64,000 nucleotides of DNA, taken from Aurantibacter_A sp965215845. GTDB lineage: Bacteria > Bacteroidota > Bacteroidia > Flavobacteriales > Flavobacteriaceae. The position numbers and the translations under genes are program-made. A model generated the notes under the pieces. The model ran no database searches. It saw nothing but the letters and a program-made list of their open reading frames with translations, and was not told the origin of the DNA. Location of the stretch: contig CBDCEL010000004.1 of the NCBI GenBank assembly GCA_965215845.1, positions 558,001 through 622,000 on the forward strand, given 5' to 3'. Shown here piece after piece: positions 1 through 8,594 of the stretch. Numbering within the stretch: the stretch's first letter is position 1; each line of letters begins with the position of its first letter.

Positions 1-1494
1 TTAGAAGGTCCGGGTATGGTGGGTATTCCAGGGGTTTCGGCACGATTCTTCGAAGAGCTCTCAAGGGCCGAAATTAATATAATCATGATTACACAGGCCT
101 CTTCAGAGCACAGCATATGTGTTGGGGTCGATGAAAAAGATGTAAAAAAAGCTGTACAAAAAATAAATGAGGCCTTCGCCTTTGAAATCGCACGGAAGAA
201 AATAAACCCCATAATATCTGAAACCGGAATGGCCATAATTGCCCTTATCGGTGACCATATGAAAAGTCATCAAGGGTTGAGTGGAAAGATGTTTAGCACC
301 CTTGGAAAAAATAATGTAAATATTCGAGCGATTGCACAAGGGGCATCCGAACGCAATATTTCGGCCGTAATCAAGTCTACCGATGTAAAAAAAGCCTTGA
401 ATGCCCTGCATGAGGAATTTTTTGAGGAAAACATCAAACAACTGAATCTATATGTGATGGGCGTCGGTAATGTCGGCGGAAAGTTTTTGGCCCAAGTGGA
501 ACGGCAGCGAAAATACCTCAAAGAAAACCTAAAGCTCAATATCCGTGTCATCGGAATCTCCAATTCGCGTAACATGGCATTTGACGAGAGTGGCATTTCC
601 TTAAAAAACTGGGAATCGGTTTTAGCCAACGGACAAAAGGCCGATAAGGCAAAGTTCGTCGAAACCGTACAAAAGCTCAATTATCGAAATAGTATTTTTA
701 TCGACAATACTGCAAGCGAAGAAGTTGCTTCCACTTACGATTCTTATCTAAAAAATAGCATTTCAGTTGTAACTTGTAACAAAATTGCTTGTTCCTCTGA
801 GTATAAGAACTACAGGAATTTGAAAGACTTGGCCACACTGTACAACGCTCCTTTTCTTTTTGAAACGAACGTCGGGGCCGGTCTGCCCATCATCGATACC
901 CTTAAACATTTGATGGCCTCAGGAGACACGGTCCTAAAGATTCAAGCTGTACTTTCGGGCAGCCTCAATTTTGTCTTTAACAATTTTAATGACCAGACCA
1001 CTTTTCATGATGTAGTCAAGCAAGCACAAGAGGAAGGCTATACCGAACCAGACCCTAAAATCGATTTAAGTGGCATCGATGTCATGCGGAAGATTTTGAT
1101 TCTGGCCCGCGAAAGTGGCCATCAACTTGAAATCGATGATATAAGGAACAAATCTTTCTTGCCTAAGGAAAGTTTGGAAACTACAAGTAATGATGATTTT
1201 TTTGAGTCATTGAAAAAGCATGAATCCGATTTTCAGGAGCTTTACAAGAATGCGATCGAAGCCGACAGCAAACTGAAATATGTGGCCCAATATGAAAGTG
1301 GAACGGCAAGTGTTGGGCTGCAGAAGATTCCGAAGGGACATGATTTTTATAACCTGGAAGGAAGCGATAATATCGTATTGTTCTACACGGAACGTTACCC
1401 GAACCAGCCTATGATCATCAAAGGGGCCGGGGCCGGGGCCGATGTAACGGCATCCGGAATTTTTGCCGATATTATCAGAATAGGAAACTTTTAG
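1..1494 (+). CDS. thrA: Bifunctional aspartokinase / homoserine dehydrogenase (C-terminal part)
   Basis: The frame is open to the first base of the window (LEGPG precedes the first Met), so this is the 3' part of a longer gene and the aspartokinase catalytic domain lies outside. The first ~145 residues are a tandem ACT regulatory region (GMVGIPGVSARFF is the typical ThrA entry). The homoserine dehydrogenase Rossmann loop follows (VMGVGNVGG), then the conserved lysine region VTCNKIA and the substrate motif EPDPKIDLSGID. The enzyme phosphorylates aspartate and reduces aspartate semialdehyde to homoserine in the cytoplasm. thrB and thrC follow on the same strand, so this is the head of a thrABC operon. 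Whether a leader or attenuator exists cannot be seen. Confidence 0.95.
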   Translation, partial: LEGPGMVGIPGVSARFFEELSRAEINIIMITQASSEHSICVGVDEKDVKKAVQKINEAFAFEIARKKINPIISETGMAIIALIGDHMKSHQGLSGKMFSTLGKNNVNIRAIAQGASERNISAVIKSTDVKKALNALHEEFFEENIKQLNLYVMGVGNVGGKFLAQVERQRKYLKENLKLNIRVIGISNSRNMAFDESGISLKNWESVLANGQKADKAKFVETVQKLNYRNSIFIDNTASEEVASTYDSYLKNSISVVTCNKIACSSEYKNYRNLKDLATLYNAPFLFETNVGAGLPIIDTLKHLMASGDTVLKIQAVLSGSLNFVFNNFNDQTTFHDVVKQAQEEGYTEPDPKIDLSGIDVMRKILILARESGHQLEIDDIRNKSFLPKESLETTSNDDFFESLKKHESDFQELYKNAIEADSKLKYVAQYESGTASVGLQKIPKGHDFYNLEGSDNIVLFYTERYPNQPMIIKGAGAGADVTASGIFADIIRIGNF

Positions 1495-1508
1495 GCCCAA
1501 ATGTCACA

Positions 1509-1560
1509 TCGAGCGCAGTCGAGATGTTTTGTGGCATAAGTAGTTCTCGACTGCGCTCGA
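1509..1560. repeat. Perfect inverted repeat, 16-bp arms, thrA-thrB gap
   Basis: Left arm tcgagcgcagtcgaga (1509-1524) and right arm tctcgactgcgctcga (1545-1560) are exact reverse complements around a 20-base loop. Just outside, tgtca and its near-complement cgaca extend the symmetry. There is no T-run after the hairpin, so it is not a classical terminator and thrB starts only 21 bases downstream. From memory, very similar cgactgcgctcga motifs are common in spacers of marine flavobacteria, so this is probably a dispersed intergenic repeat. Confidence 0.75.
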
Positions 1561-1581
1561 ACCGACAGCAAAACAAGTTAA

Positions 1582-2517
1582 ATGACTTCTAGCGAAATAA
1601 AAATATTCTGCCCGGCCACCATCGCCAACATCTCTTGCGGATTTGATGTGTTGGGTGTGGCCCTAGATTCTGTTGGTGATGAAATGATTGTTCGCGAAGT
1701 TCCTGAGAAGGGAATTCGAATCAACAAGATTACAGGGCAAAACCTTCCCTTTGAAACCAAAAAAAATGTGGCCGGTGTGGCTGCTTTGGCGTTAATGGAA
1801 GAATTTGATGGCAGACCACTGGGCTTTGAAATCGAAATCCATAAAAAAATCAAGGCCGGCAGCGGTATTGGCAGTAGTGCAGCCAGTTCAGCCGGCGCTG
1901 TCTGGGCAATAAATGAATTATTGGGGCGACCATTCTCAAAATTGGATTTGGTCAAATTTGCCATGCAAGGCGAACGTTTGGCAAGTGGTGTGGCCCATGC
2001 CGACAATGTGGCCCCGGCCCTATTCGGCGGCTTTACTCTGGTACGAAGCTATGAACCCCTTGACGTAATCCCCATTCCAAGTCCTGCTGAATTGCATGCC
2101 ACAGTAATCCATCCCCAAATCGAGGTAAAGACCTCGGATTCAAGAAGTGTTCTGCGCACCAAGATTACCTTGGCCCAAGGCATAAAGCAATGGGGCAATG
2201 TCGGCGGTCTGGTAGCTGGACTATTTAGCAACGACTATGACTTGATCGGAAGGTCTTTGGAAGATCATATCGTTGAGCCCATTCGGTCGATCTTGATTCC
2301 CGGTTTTGATACCGTCAAGTCCGAAGCCATGAAAGTCGGAGCATTGGGATGCGGTATTTCGGGTTCTGGGCCCTCGATTTTCGCATTTAGCAGAGGGATT
2401 GATACTGCGAAAAAGGTTGCCCAAACTATGAAAGAGGTATATAAAAACGTTGGTATAGATTACGATGTTCATGTTTCGGGAATCAATACTGTCGGTATTC
2501 GAAATATTTCAAAATAA
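1582..2517 (+). CDS. thrB: Homoserine kinase (GHMP family)
   Basis: Phosphorylates homoserine to O-phosphohomoserine, the substrate of ThrC. The GHMP phosphate-binding loop is clear at residues ~92-104 (AGSGIGSSAASSAGA), and the C-terminal GHMP motif GCGISGSGPSIFAF appears near residue 255-268. Length 311 residues is normal for the family. It lies between thrA and thrC, 87 bases after thrA, in the order of the classic threonine operon. Start ATG is followed by TSSEIKIFCPATIANISCGFD, which matches the usual N-terminus of the enzyme. Confidence 0.95.
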   Translation: MTSSEIKIFCPATIANISCGFDVLGVALDSVGDEMIVREVPEKGIRINKITGQNLPFETKKNVAGVAALALMEEFDGRPLGFEIEIHKKIKAGSGIGSSAASSAGAVWAINELLGRPFSKLDLVKFAMQGERLASGVAHADNVAPALFGGFTLVRSYEPLDVIPIPSPAELHATVIHPQIEVKTSDSRSVLRTKITLAQGIKQWGNVGGLVAGLFSNDYDLIGRSLEDHIVEPIRSILIPGFDTVKSEAMKVGALGCGISGSGPSIFAFSRGIDTAKKVAQTMKEVYKNVGIDYDVHVSGINTVGIRNISK

Positions 2518-2520
2518 TGG

Positions 2521-2673
2521 GGCGCCTCCCCTCAACCAAGGAGAGGTGACATGAAGCTTTGCGCGCTGATATGCGGCTAAGTGAAGAAGACGGAGGGGTT
2601 GAAAAATCAACTGCCCCTTTCTCCCGACAAAAAAGTCGGGATTCACTCCCCTCCTTATCTCAGGAGGGGAGCC
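2521..2673. repeat. Small element with imperfect terminal inverted repeats, thrB-thrC gap
   Basis: The left end (2521-2550, ggcgcctcccctcaaccaag...) is an imperfect reverse complement of the right end (2642-2673, ending in ctcaggaggggagcc). The right end is itself a hairpin: ctcccctcct (2646-2655) pairs exactly with aggaggggag (2662-2671). A second small hairpin cccgac/gtcggg sits at 2623-2640. No ORF of note lies inside. It resembles a MITE-like or dispersed palindromic spacer element and could also shape the thrBC transcript, since thrC begins 18 bases after it. Confidence 0.55.
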
Positions 2674-2690
2674 TTAAAATTTAACAATGG

Positions 2691-3992
2691 ATGAACTTCT
2701 ACAGCCTTAACAATCAAGCACCAAAAGTGCCTTTTAAAGATGCGGTCATTGCAGGAATTGCCCCTGACCGGGGCTTGTATTTTCCTGAAAATATCGAGCC
2801 GCTTCCAAAAAGTTTTTTTGAGCGAATCGAAAATCTTTCAAATCCTGAGATTGCGTTCAATGCGATCCACCAATTTGTTTCCGACGACATTCCGAATGAG
2901 AAATTAAAGGAGATTCTTGTCAAAACTTTGGACTTTGAATTTCCCATTGTAGGGATAGAGGAAAACATCGGCACCCTGGAACTTTTTCATGGTCCTACAA
3001 TGGCCTTCAAAGATGTGGGCGCCCGTTTTATGGCCAATTGTCTGGGTTATTTTTCCGAAGGAAAAAAGGATAATGTCACTGTTCTGGTAGCGACGTCGGG
3101 CGATACCGGCGGGGCGGTCGCAAACGGATTTTTGGGTGTAGATGGGGTCAACGTGGTCATTCTTTACCCCAGCGGAAAAGTCAGTAATATTCAAGAACGG
3201 CAATTGACCACCTTGGGCGAAAACATTACCGCCCTTGAGGTCGATGGCACCTTTGACGATTGTCAAAAAATGGTAAAGACCGCTTTTTTGGATGAAGAAC
3301 TTTTGGTCAAAATGAAATTGACATCGGCCAACTCGATAAACGTCGCACGTTGGTTGCCGCAGTTGTTCTATTTTCTTTTTGCCTATAAACAGGTCAAATC
3401 AAAAGAAAAGGAAATTGTCTTCTCTGTGCCTTCAGGGAACTTCGGAAATATTTGTGCGGGTATGGTCGCCCAGCGTTTGGGCATGCCCACGGGGCATTTT
3501 ATTGCTTCGACCAATGTCAATGCCACCGTTCCTGAATTCATGCGCACCCGGAAATACTTGCCAAAACCCTCGACAGCAACAATCTCCAATGCCATGGATG
3601 TCGGAGACCCCAGTAATTTTATCAGGATTCGACATTTGTTTCAAGATGATTTCGAACTATTGAAAGGGCATCTTTCTTCCTATTCCTTCACAGATGAAGA
3701 AACAAAAAAGGCGATGCTCAAAATCCATAAAAATTCAGGTTATATCTGTGATCCACATGGGGCAGTCGGTTATTTGGGACTAAAGCAATATCTAGAAAAC
3801 CATCCCGATCGCTATGGTATCTTTTTGGAAACGGCGCATCCGGTAAAGTTCTTGGATGTCGTCGAAGAAACCATTGGACGAAAATTAGAACTTCCACTCC
3901 AAATACAAAAAGTGATGGACAAAAAAAAGGAGTCGATCCATATTAAATCATATGCGGGATTAAAGAGTTATCTGCTGGATGGTACTCATTAG
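2691..3992 (+). CDS. thrC: Threonine synthase (PLP-dependent)
   Basis: Converts O-phosphohomoserine to threonine. The PLP lysine is in TMAFKDVGARF (Lys ~107), and the phosphate-binding stretch ATSGDTGGAVANG follows at ~133. The N-terminal MNFYSLNNQAPKVPFKDAV matches the short class of bacterial threonine synthases, as does the 433-residue length. The C-terminal half carries NFGNICAGMVAQRLGMP and DPHGAVGYLGL, both typical. It is the last gene of the thr operon; gcvT downstream appears to have its own promoter. Confidence 0.96.
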   Translation: MNFYSLNNQAPKVPFKDAVIAGIAPDRGLYFPENIEPLPKSFFERIENLSNPEIAFNAIHQFVSDDIPNEKLKEILVKTLDFEFPIVGIEENIGTLELFHGPTMAFKDVGARFMANCLGYFSEGKKDNVTVLVATSGDTGGAVANGFLGVDGVNVVILYPSGKVSNIQERQLTTLGENITALEVDGTFDDCQKMVKTAFLDEELLVKMKLTSANSINVARWLPQLFYFLFAYKQVKSKEKEIVFSVPSGNFGNICAGMVAQRLGMPTGHFIASTNVNATVPEFMRTRKYLPKPSTATISNAMDVGDPSNFIRIRHLFQDDFELLKGHLSSYSFTDEETKKAMLKIHKNSGYICDPHGAVGYLGLKQYLENHPDRYGIFLETAHPVKFLDVVEETIGRKLELPLQIQKVMDKKKESIHIKSYAGLKSYLLDGTH

Positions 3993-4055
3993 ATCACCAT
4001 CTAAAATTTGACATAGAATTCGATCACCATATTTTCACATCCTTCATTTATTCTC

Positions 4056-4063
4056 TAGCTTTG
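4056..4063 (+). promoter_or_regulatory. Candidate -7 element upstream of gcvT
   Basis: TAGCTTTG matches the Bacteroidota -7 consensus TAnnTTTG, 19 bases before the gcvT ATG. No good TTTG -33 box is seen at the usual distance (the region reads ttttcac), so only half of the promoter is supported. Confidence 0.4.
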
Positions 4064-4082
4064 CGCAGTTAAATTCAGTAAC

Positions 4083-5168
4083 ATGAAAGATACCGCTCTG
4101 TCAAAAACCCATGAAGCTCTTGGCGCTAAAATGGTTCCCTTTGCAGGATATAATATGCCCGTTTCGTATGAGGGCGTAAATGTTGAACATGAGACCGTTC
4201 GCAAGGCGGTAGGTGTCTTCGATGTCTCCCACATGGGCGAGTTTTTGATCAGCGGTCCGACTGCTTTGGATCTCATCCAAAAAGTAACCTCCAATGATGC
4301 CTCAAAATTGACGGTCGGCAAGGCACAGTATAGTTGTCTGCCCAACGAAACTGGCGGAATCGTAGACGACCTTATCGTTTATCGCATTAAGGAAGAACAA
4401 TACTTATTGGTCGTCAATGCCTCGAACATTCAAAAGGATTGGGAGCATATTTCGAAATACAATGATGAGTTCGAGGCAGAAATGCGAGACCTTTCGGAGA
4501 ATTATTCATTACTGGCCATTCAAGGCCCGAAAGCGGTAGAGGCAATGCAATCACTTTCCTCGGTCGATTTGGCCGAAATAAAATTCTACAATTTCGTGGT
4601 GGCCGATTTTGCCGGAATCGATTACGTCATCATTTCCGCAACCGGATATACCGGATCGGGCGGATTCGAAATCTACTGCAAGAACGAGGAAGTAAAACAA
4701 GTATGGGACAAGGTTTTGGAGGCGGGTGCCAACTACGGAATAAAACCTATCGGATTGGCAGCTCGTGATACCTTACGACTTGAAATGGGCTATTGTCTGT
4801 ATGGTAACGACATTGATGATACGACCTCTCCTTTTGAAGCTGGCTTGGGCTGGATAACCAAATTCACCAAGGATTTTGTAAACCGTGAGGAACTAGAAAA
4901 AGAAAAGGCAAGGGGGCTTGAAAGAAAGTTGATCGCCTTCGAATTAGACGATCGCGGCATTCCACGCCAAGATTATGACATTGTAGACGGCCAAGGCAAG
5001 AAAATCGGTGTCGTTACCTCGGGCACCATGTCGCCTTGGCTGGGCAAAGGCATTGGATTGGGCTATGTACCTCCCATTTTTTCCGATGTGGGCAGCAAAA
5101 TCAATATACAGATCCGCAAAAATGCGGTACCCGCAACGGTGGTCAAACTTCCTTTTTACAAAGGTTGA
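4083..5168 (+). CDS. gcvT: Aminomethyltransferase, glycine cleavage system T protein
   Basis: T protein moves the methylene group from aminomethyl-lipoate on H protein to tetrahydrofolate and releases ammonia. The N-terminus KDTALSKTHEALGAKMVPFAGYNMPV, the folate-pocket segment VFDVSHMGEF and the catalytic aspartate region GGIVDDLIVYR (Asp ~95-96) are all present. The C-terminal GCV_T domain carries GVVTSGTMSPWLGKGIGLGYV. At 361 residues it is full length. gcvP and gcvH are not nearby. The next gene starts 6 bases after the stop, so the two are probably co-transcribed. No glycine riboswitch-like fold is evident in the 90-base spacer. Confidence 0.95.
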   Translation: MKDTALSKTHEALGAKMVPFAGYNMPVSYEGVNVEHETVRKAVGVFDVSHMGEFLISGPTALDLIQKVTSNDASKLTVGKAQYSCLPNETGGIVDDLIVYRIKEEQYLLVVNASNIQKDWEHISKYNDEFEAEMRDLSENYSLLAIQGPKAVEAMQSLSSVDLAEIKFYNFVVADFAGIDYVIISATGYTGSGGFEIYCKNEEVKQVWDKVLEAGANYGIKPIGLAARDTLRLEMGYCLYGNDIDDTTSPFEAGLGWITKFTKDFVNREELEKEKARGLERKLIAFELDDRGIPRQDYDIVDGQGKKIGVVTSGTMSPWLGKGIGLGYVPPIFSDVGSKINIQIRKNAVPATVVKLPFYKG

Positions 5169-5174
5169 TCGTGT

Positions 5175-6023
5175 ATGGTCAGGCGTAAGGGAAGGTTGGA
5201 AGAGGGAGGCAAAAAAATTCTCATTTTAGGGGGAAGCGGCTTTCTCGGCAATGCCATCTACAAAGAACTCTGCAATTACTTTGATACTTACGGCACGTAC
5301 TTCACCGCCCGCAAGGCCTTCGAGGAAAACCAGCAATTCTCTCGGTATGATATGCAAGAAGATGACGTTTTTCAGTTGTTGGAAAAGATTAGTCCGCAAA
5401 TCATTGTTTCCGCGTTGAGGGGAAATTTCGCCGCACAGGTACAGGCACATCAACACTTGGTGGAATACGTCTCAAAAAACGATTGTAGGTTGTTTTTCCT
5501 TTCCTCGGCCAATGTTTTCGATGCTTATAGCAAATATCCCTCTTATGAAAATGACAAGACCTTGTCTGAAAGTGTTTATGGGCGTTTGAAAATAAAAATC
5601 GAGAATATGTTGATGCGCCTCCCGAAGAAGAAAACGGCCATTTTGAGGGTGCCGATGGTTTTTGGCAATGGCTCTCCCAGAATAAAGGAAATCAAACAGT
5701 TTATTTGGAACAACGAACCTGTGGAGGTATTTCCGAACCTGATCATGAACGTGACCAATGACGATAAATTGACCCAGCAGATACACTACCTTATCAATCG
5801 AAACAAAAGCGGAATATTTCACCTCGGTAGTGAAGATTTAGTACATCATGAAGATTTCATCATGGAAGTCGTAGACCGAATCGGTAACTTCAACCCTATC
5901 TATAAAAGGGTGTTTACTACAAATGATGAACGCTATTTAGCGGTCTTGCCCAGAGACAACAAGCTTCCTAAAAATTTACGGGTGAAGAGCCAAGACATCA
6001 TCGCGCACCATATCATGGGTTGA
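5175..6023 (+). CDS. NAD(P)-dependent sugar-nucleotide reductase/epimerase-like protein (RmlD-like SDR)
   Basis: An extended short-chain dehydrogenase. The dinucleotide loop is KKILILGGSGFLGNAIY (residues ~14-30) and the catalytic Tyr-x3-Lys is in YGRLK, preceded by FFLSSANVFDAYSKYPSYEN, as in dTDP-4-dehydrorhamnose reductases. LRVPMVFGNGSPRI is also typical of RmlD-like proteins. The length (282) fits. The ATG at the listed start adds ~12 basic residues (VRRKGRLEEGG) before the Rossmann strand; no later ATG fits better. It follows gcvT closely but no sugar pathway genes adjoin, so the substrate is unknown. Confidence 0.75.
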   Translation: MVRRKGRLEEGGKKILILGGSGFLGNAIYKELCNYFDTYGTYFTARKAFEENQQFSRYDMQEDDVFQLLEKISPQIIVSALRGNFAAQVQAHQHLVEYVSKNDCRLFFLSSANVFDAYSKYPSYENDKTLSESVYGRLKIKIENMLMRLPKKKTAILRVPMVFGNGSPRIKEIKQFIWNNEPVEVFPNLIMNVTNDDKLTQQIHYLINRNKSGIFHLGSEDLVHHEDFIMEVVDRIGNFNPIYKRVFTTNDERYLAVLPRDNKLPKNLRVKSQDIIAHHIMG

Positions 6024-6063
6024 AGAACTCCTTCAGCTTGCCTATCTTTAGGAATTAAAATGG

Positions 6064-6081
6064 ATTCCCACCTGCGGGAAT
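6064..6081. repeat. Short hairpin attccc/gggaat in spacer
   Basis: attccc (6064-6069) and gggaat (6076-6081) pair around the loop acctgc, 20 bases before the pterin dehydratase ATG. It resembles the gattcccgcc...gggaatg spacer palindromes remembered from flavobacterial genomes. There is no T-run, so a terminator is unlikely. Confidence 0.45.
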
Positions 6082-6101
6082 GAAACCAAAGCTTCAAAAT
6101 A

Positions 6102-6389
6102 ATGGAAAAGTTAACGGAAAGGGCCATAGAGGAAAGACTTGATAAATTGGAAGGATGGGAATATACCAACGGGGCCATTGAGACCTCATTTCAATTCAAA
6201 GACTTTAGGGAAGCCTTCTCGATCATGACCCTGATCGCCTTTGAATGCGAAATACAAAACCACCACCCGGATTGGAACAATGTCTACAATTCCCTGAACA
6301 TTCGCTTGAATACCCATGATGCCGGGGGTGTGACCGACAATGATTTTCGGTTGGCACTTGCCATAGAGAATATAGTCGGTAGGCAATGA
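6102..6389 (+). CDS. 4a-hydroxytetrahydrobiopterin dehydratase (pterin-4a-carbinolamine dehydratase)
   Basis: Dehydrates the 4a-hydroxy pterin made by aromatic amino acid hydroxylases, recycling the cofactor. The family signature HHPDW (residues 54-58) and the later LNTHDAGGVTDND with its histidine (~72) are present. The three active-site histidines (54, 55, 72) are in place. At 95 residues it is the usual single-domain size. No phenylalanine hydroxylase gene lies in the window. Neighbouring yebC is 107 bases downstream with its own promoter-like sequence. Confidence 0.92.
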   Translation: MEKLTERAIEERLDKLEGWEYTNGAIETSFQFKDFREAFSIMTLIAFECEIQNHHPDWNNVYNSLNIRLNTHDAGGVTDNDFRLALAIENIVGRQ

Positions 6390-6463
6390 ATTGTGACAGT
6401 CCGCAATTGTAAATAATCAAAACTATTTGCTTTTGAACTGGAGACTCCGCTAGAACTTTTTTT

Positions 6464-6471
6464 TAAATTTG
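6464..6471 (+). promoter_or_regulatory. Candidate -7 element upstream of the yebC-like gene
   Basis: TAAATTTG matches TAnnTTTG and lies 25 bases before the start codon. The nearest TTTG upstream is 28 bases away, longer than the usual spacer, so the -33 part is not convincing. Confidence 0.35.
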
Positions 6472-6496
6472 TCTTTGTTCAATTCACAAACTAGGG

Positions 6497-7207
6497 ATGG
6501 GAAGAGCTTTTGAATTTCGAAAGGCACGAAAAATGAAGCGCTGGGCGGCCATGTCAAAGGCGTTTACCAGAATCGGCAAAGATATTGTTATTGCGGTCAA
6601 GGAAGGTGGTCCGGACCCGGACTCAAATTCGCGATTGCGAGCGGTCATTCAAAATGCGAAGTCGGTCAATATGCCCAAAGACAACATCGAGCGTGCCATT
6701 AAACGGGCCACCGATAAAAGTCAAGGCGATTATAAAGAGGTTCTTTTTGAAGGTTATGCACCCCATGGTATTGCCATTTTGATAGAAACGGCTACCGATA
6801 ACAATACACGCACCGTAGCGAATATCAGAAGCTATTTTAACAAATGTGACGGCAGTTTGGGTACTTCAGGCTCGGTGGAATTTATGTTCGACCATACCTG
6901 TAATTTTCGAATTCCCGCCGAGGGTATCGACCCCGAGGAATTGGAATTCGACATGATCGATTTTGGGGCAGAGGAAGTTTTTGTCGATGATGACGGAATT
7001 CTGATCTACGCCCCTTTCGGTAGCTTTGGCGATATTCAAAAAGAGCTGGAAAATAGAAACATAGAGATTCTGTCCTCGGGATTTGAGCGCATTCCACAGG
7101 TCACGAAACAACTCACCGAAGAACAGACGGCCGATGTGGAAAAGCTATTGGAGAAAATCGAAGAGGACGACGATGTGCAGAACGTATATCATACGATGCA
7201 AGAGTAG
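6497..7207 (+). CDS. YebC/PmpR family DNA-binding regulatory protein
   Basis: The N-terminus GRAFEFRKARKMKRWAAMSKAFTRIGKDI is the Bacteroidota form of the YebC/TACO1 signature. The conserved GGPDPDSNSRLRAVIQNAKS and MPKDNIERAIKRA follow. The C-terminal acidic domain is also present, giving 236 residues, the normal length. Family members have been reported both as transcription regulators and as helpers of translation through polyproline stretches; which applies here cannot be read from sequence. It appears monocistronic, with a strong terminator 18 bases after the stop. Confidence 0.93.
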   Translation: MGRAFEFRKARKMKRWAAMSKAFTRIGKDIVIAVKEGGPDPDSNSRLRAVIQNAKSVNMPKDNIERAIKRATDKSQGDYKEVLFEGYAPHGIAILIETATDNNTRTVANIRSYFNKCDGSLGTSGSVEFMFDHTCNFRIPAEGIDPEELEFDMIDFGAEEVFVDDDGILIYAPFGSFGDIQKELENRNIEILSSGFERIPQVTKQLTEEQTADVEKLLEKIEEDDDVQNVYHTMQE

Positions 7208-7225
7208 ATTTTAATTATTGGAATA

Positions 7226-7253
7226 AAAAAGGCCCGAAAATCGGGCCTTTTTC
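7226..7253 (+). terminator. Rho-independent terminator after the yebC-like gene
   Basis: The stem aaaaaggcccga pairs with tcgggccttttt around a small A-rich loop, and the stem runs into a T-rich stretch (cctttttctc). It follows the stop codon directly and there is no gene in the next 200 bases. Confidence 0.85.
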
Positions 7254-7454
7254 TCATTTAACTGATAACTTAATTCTTCCTGTCTTTTCACCACTATTTG
7301 CCTTCGGTAAGGCATTCCCTATCATCTATCATTTTGAGGATATGGATACCTTGTTGGCAATGATTCCCATCGAAAAGGTTGTGAATCGTTACTTTTGATG
7401 CACTGGGGGTTGTAAGACCTGATCGAATAAACAGACTAAGAAAAAAACGGATTC

Positions 7455-7958
7455 ATGAGATACTTTCGAACACTTCTTATGTTGACCTTCACAGGTCTTG
7501 GCACTGTAGGAAATGCCCAAGAAATGACCGGGGAAAAACTGGGTTCCTTAATAGAGCAATCAGCCGATACTTTGGAACAAAACGGAAACTGGATTCGTTT
7601 TGCCTTTAAAGAGCGTCTGTTGATTTGTGTGTATGACGAAAACGCCAATCGTATGCGGATCATCACTCCTATTGTCGAGCGAAAGGATATCGGTGAGGAA
7701 GAATTGCTCAATGCCTTGGTCGCAAATTTTCATTCGGCTCTCGATGTGAAATATGCCTTGAGCGACGAGATTATCTGGGCCGTTTTTATTCATCCGTTGA
7801 GGGAGCTTTCAGACCACCAAGTCTTGGATGCCATTGAACAGGTCTATAATGCCAGCGTTACCTTCGGTACCACCTATTCGAGTACTCACTTGGTCTTCCC
7901 CGGAAATACTAAAAAGAACGATTCCATAAAGAAGAAGATCATCATAGAGAAGGGCTAG
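7455..7958 (+). CDS. Secreted protein of unknown function
   Basis: 167 residues with a clear N-terminal signal peptide (MRYFRTLLMLTFTGLGTVGNAQ, probable cleavage after NA). The mature part starts with EMTGEKLGSLIEQSADTLEQNGNWIRFAFKERLLICVYDENANRMRIITPI, an alternating helix/strand pattern reminiscent of YbjN/type III-chaperone-like folds; this resemblance is weak and I do not assign a function. The C-terminus is lysine-rich. The gene overlaps the convergent acyltransferase gene by 17 bases. A TACTTTTG box at 7390-7397 could be its -7 element. Confidence 0.7.
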   Translation: MRYFRTLLMLTFTGLGTVGNAQEMTGEKLGSLIEQSADTLEQNGNWIRFAFKERLLICVYDENANRMRIITPIVERKDIGEEELLNALVANFHSALDVKYALSDEIIWAVFIHPLRELSDHQVLDAIEQVYNASVTFGTTYSSTHLVFPGNTKKNDSIKKKIIIEKG

Positions 7959-8493
7959 TGAAATTGGCTTTGTTTTTTCCCTGGGCGCCCTTGTAAAACT
8001 CCCTGTAAACCTCAAAGTCCTTTTCTATTTCAGCGGATGGCCAATGCAAATCGGATAATTTGACCCTTTTCTTTCCGTAGTCAAAAACGACCATGACAAT
8101 AGGTACTTCGGCCTGCTTTGCGATGTAATAGAATCCGGTTTTCCACTTGTCCATTTTTTTTCGGGTACCCTCGGGTGCAAGGGTCAGATGTACGCTTTTG
8201 GAATTTCGTATCAGATCGGCACAGGCATCAACAAAATTGTTATTCTTGGTGCGGTCGACGGGCATGCCTCCCACCTTTCTAAAATACCAGCCAAAAGGCC
8301 ACTTGAACAGACTGCTCTTGGCAACAAAGTTAAATTCCTCATTCAAAACCCGTCTTACGAGCAATCCTAGAAAGAAGTCCATATTGCTTGTATGGGGTGC
8401 CACGATTACCACACATTTATCGACTTTCGGAAATGAGCCTGAAAGCTTCCAGCCCATAAGCTTGTAGAAAATAAACTTGGCGAGTCGGTGCAT
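7942..8493 (-). CDS. Lysophospholipid/1-acyl-glycerol-3-phosphate acyltransferase-like protein
   Basis: PlsC-type acyltransferase. The catalytic HX4D motif is PHTSNMD (His34, Asp39) and the acyl-acceptor phosphate motif is PEGTR (107-111). FRKVGGMPVDR matches the central block of the family. 183 residues is at the short end. This subgroup typically lacks an N-terminal membrane anchor, although a hydrophobic segment surrounds residues 26-33. It is the last gene of the leftward run that includes kdsB and the kdnB-like gene, 101 bases after the latter, so an envelope-lipid role is plausible. Substrate is inferred, not seen. Confidence 0.82.
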   Translation of the reverse strand: MHRLAKFIFYKLMGWKLSGSFPKVDKCVVIVAPHTSNMDFFLGLLVRRVLNEEFNFVAKSSLFKWPFGWYFRKVGGMPVDRTKNNNFVDACADLIRNSKSVHLTLAPEGTRKKMDKWKTGFYYIAKQAEVPIVMVVFDYGKKRVKLSDLHWPSAEIEKDFEVYREFYKGAQGKNKANFTSPSL

Positions 8494-8594
8494 AGGTAAA
8501 CTATTTTGGAAGTCAACCTTTCCGTCTCCGCGCGATTTCCCGGAACCACCCGGCCTTTGGATAAAGGACGAAGCCGACCATTTTTTGCTTTAAA

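Noticed and set aside
1207..1500. Leftward ORF at the end of thrA
   Set aside because: Shadow of the conserved homoserine dehydrogenase domain.
3993..4082. Possible glycine riboswitch upstream of gcvT
   Set aside because: The spacer is only 90 bases and lacks the conserved glycine aptamer blocks.
5175..5229. Frameshift at the gcvT-reductase junction
   Set aside because: Both proteins look complete, gcvT has a normal C-terminus and the next ATG follows its stop.
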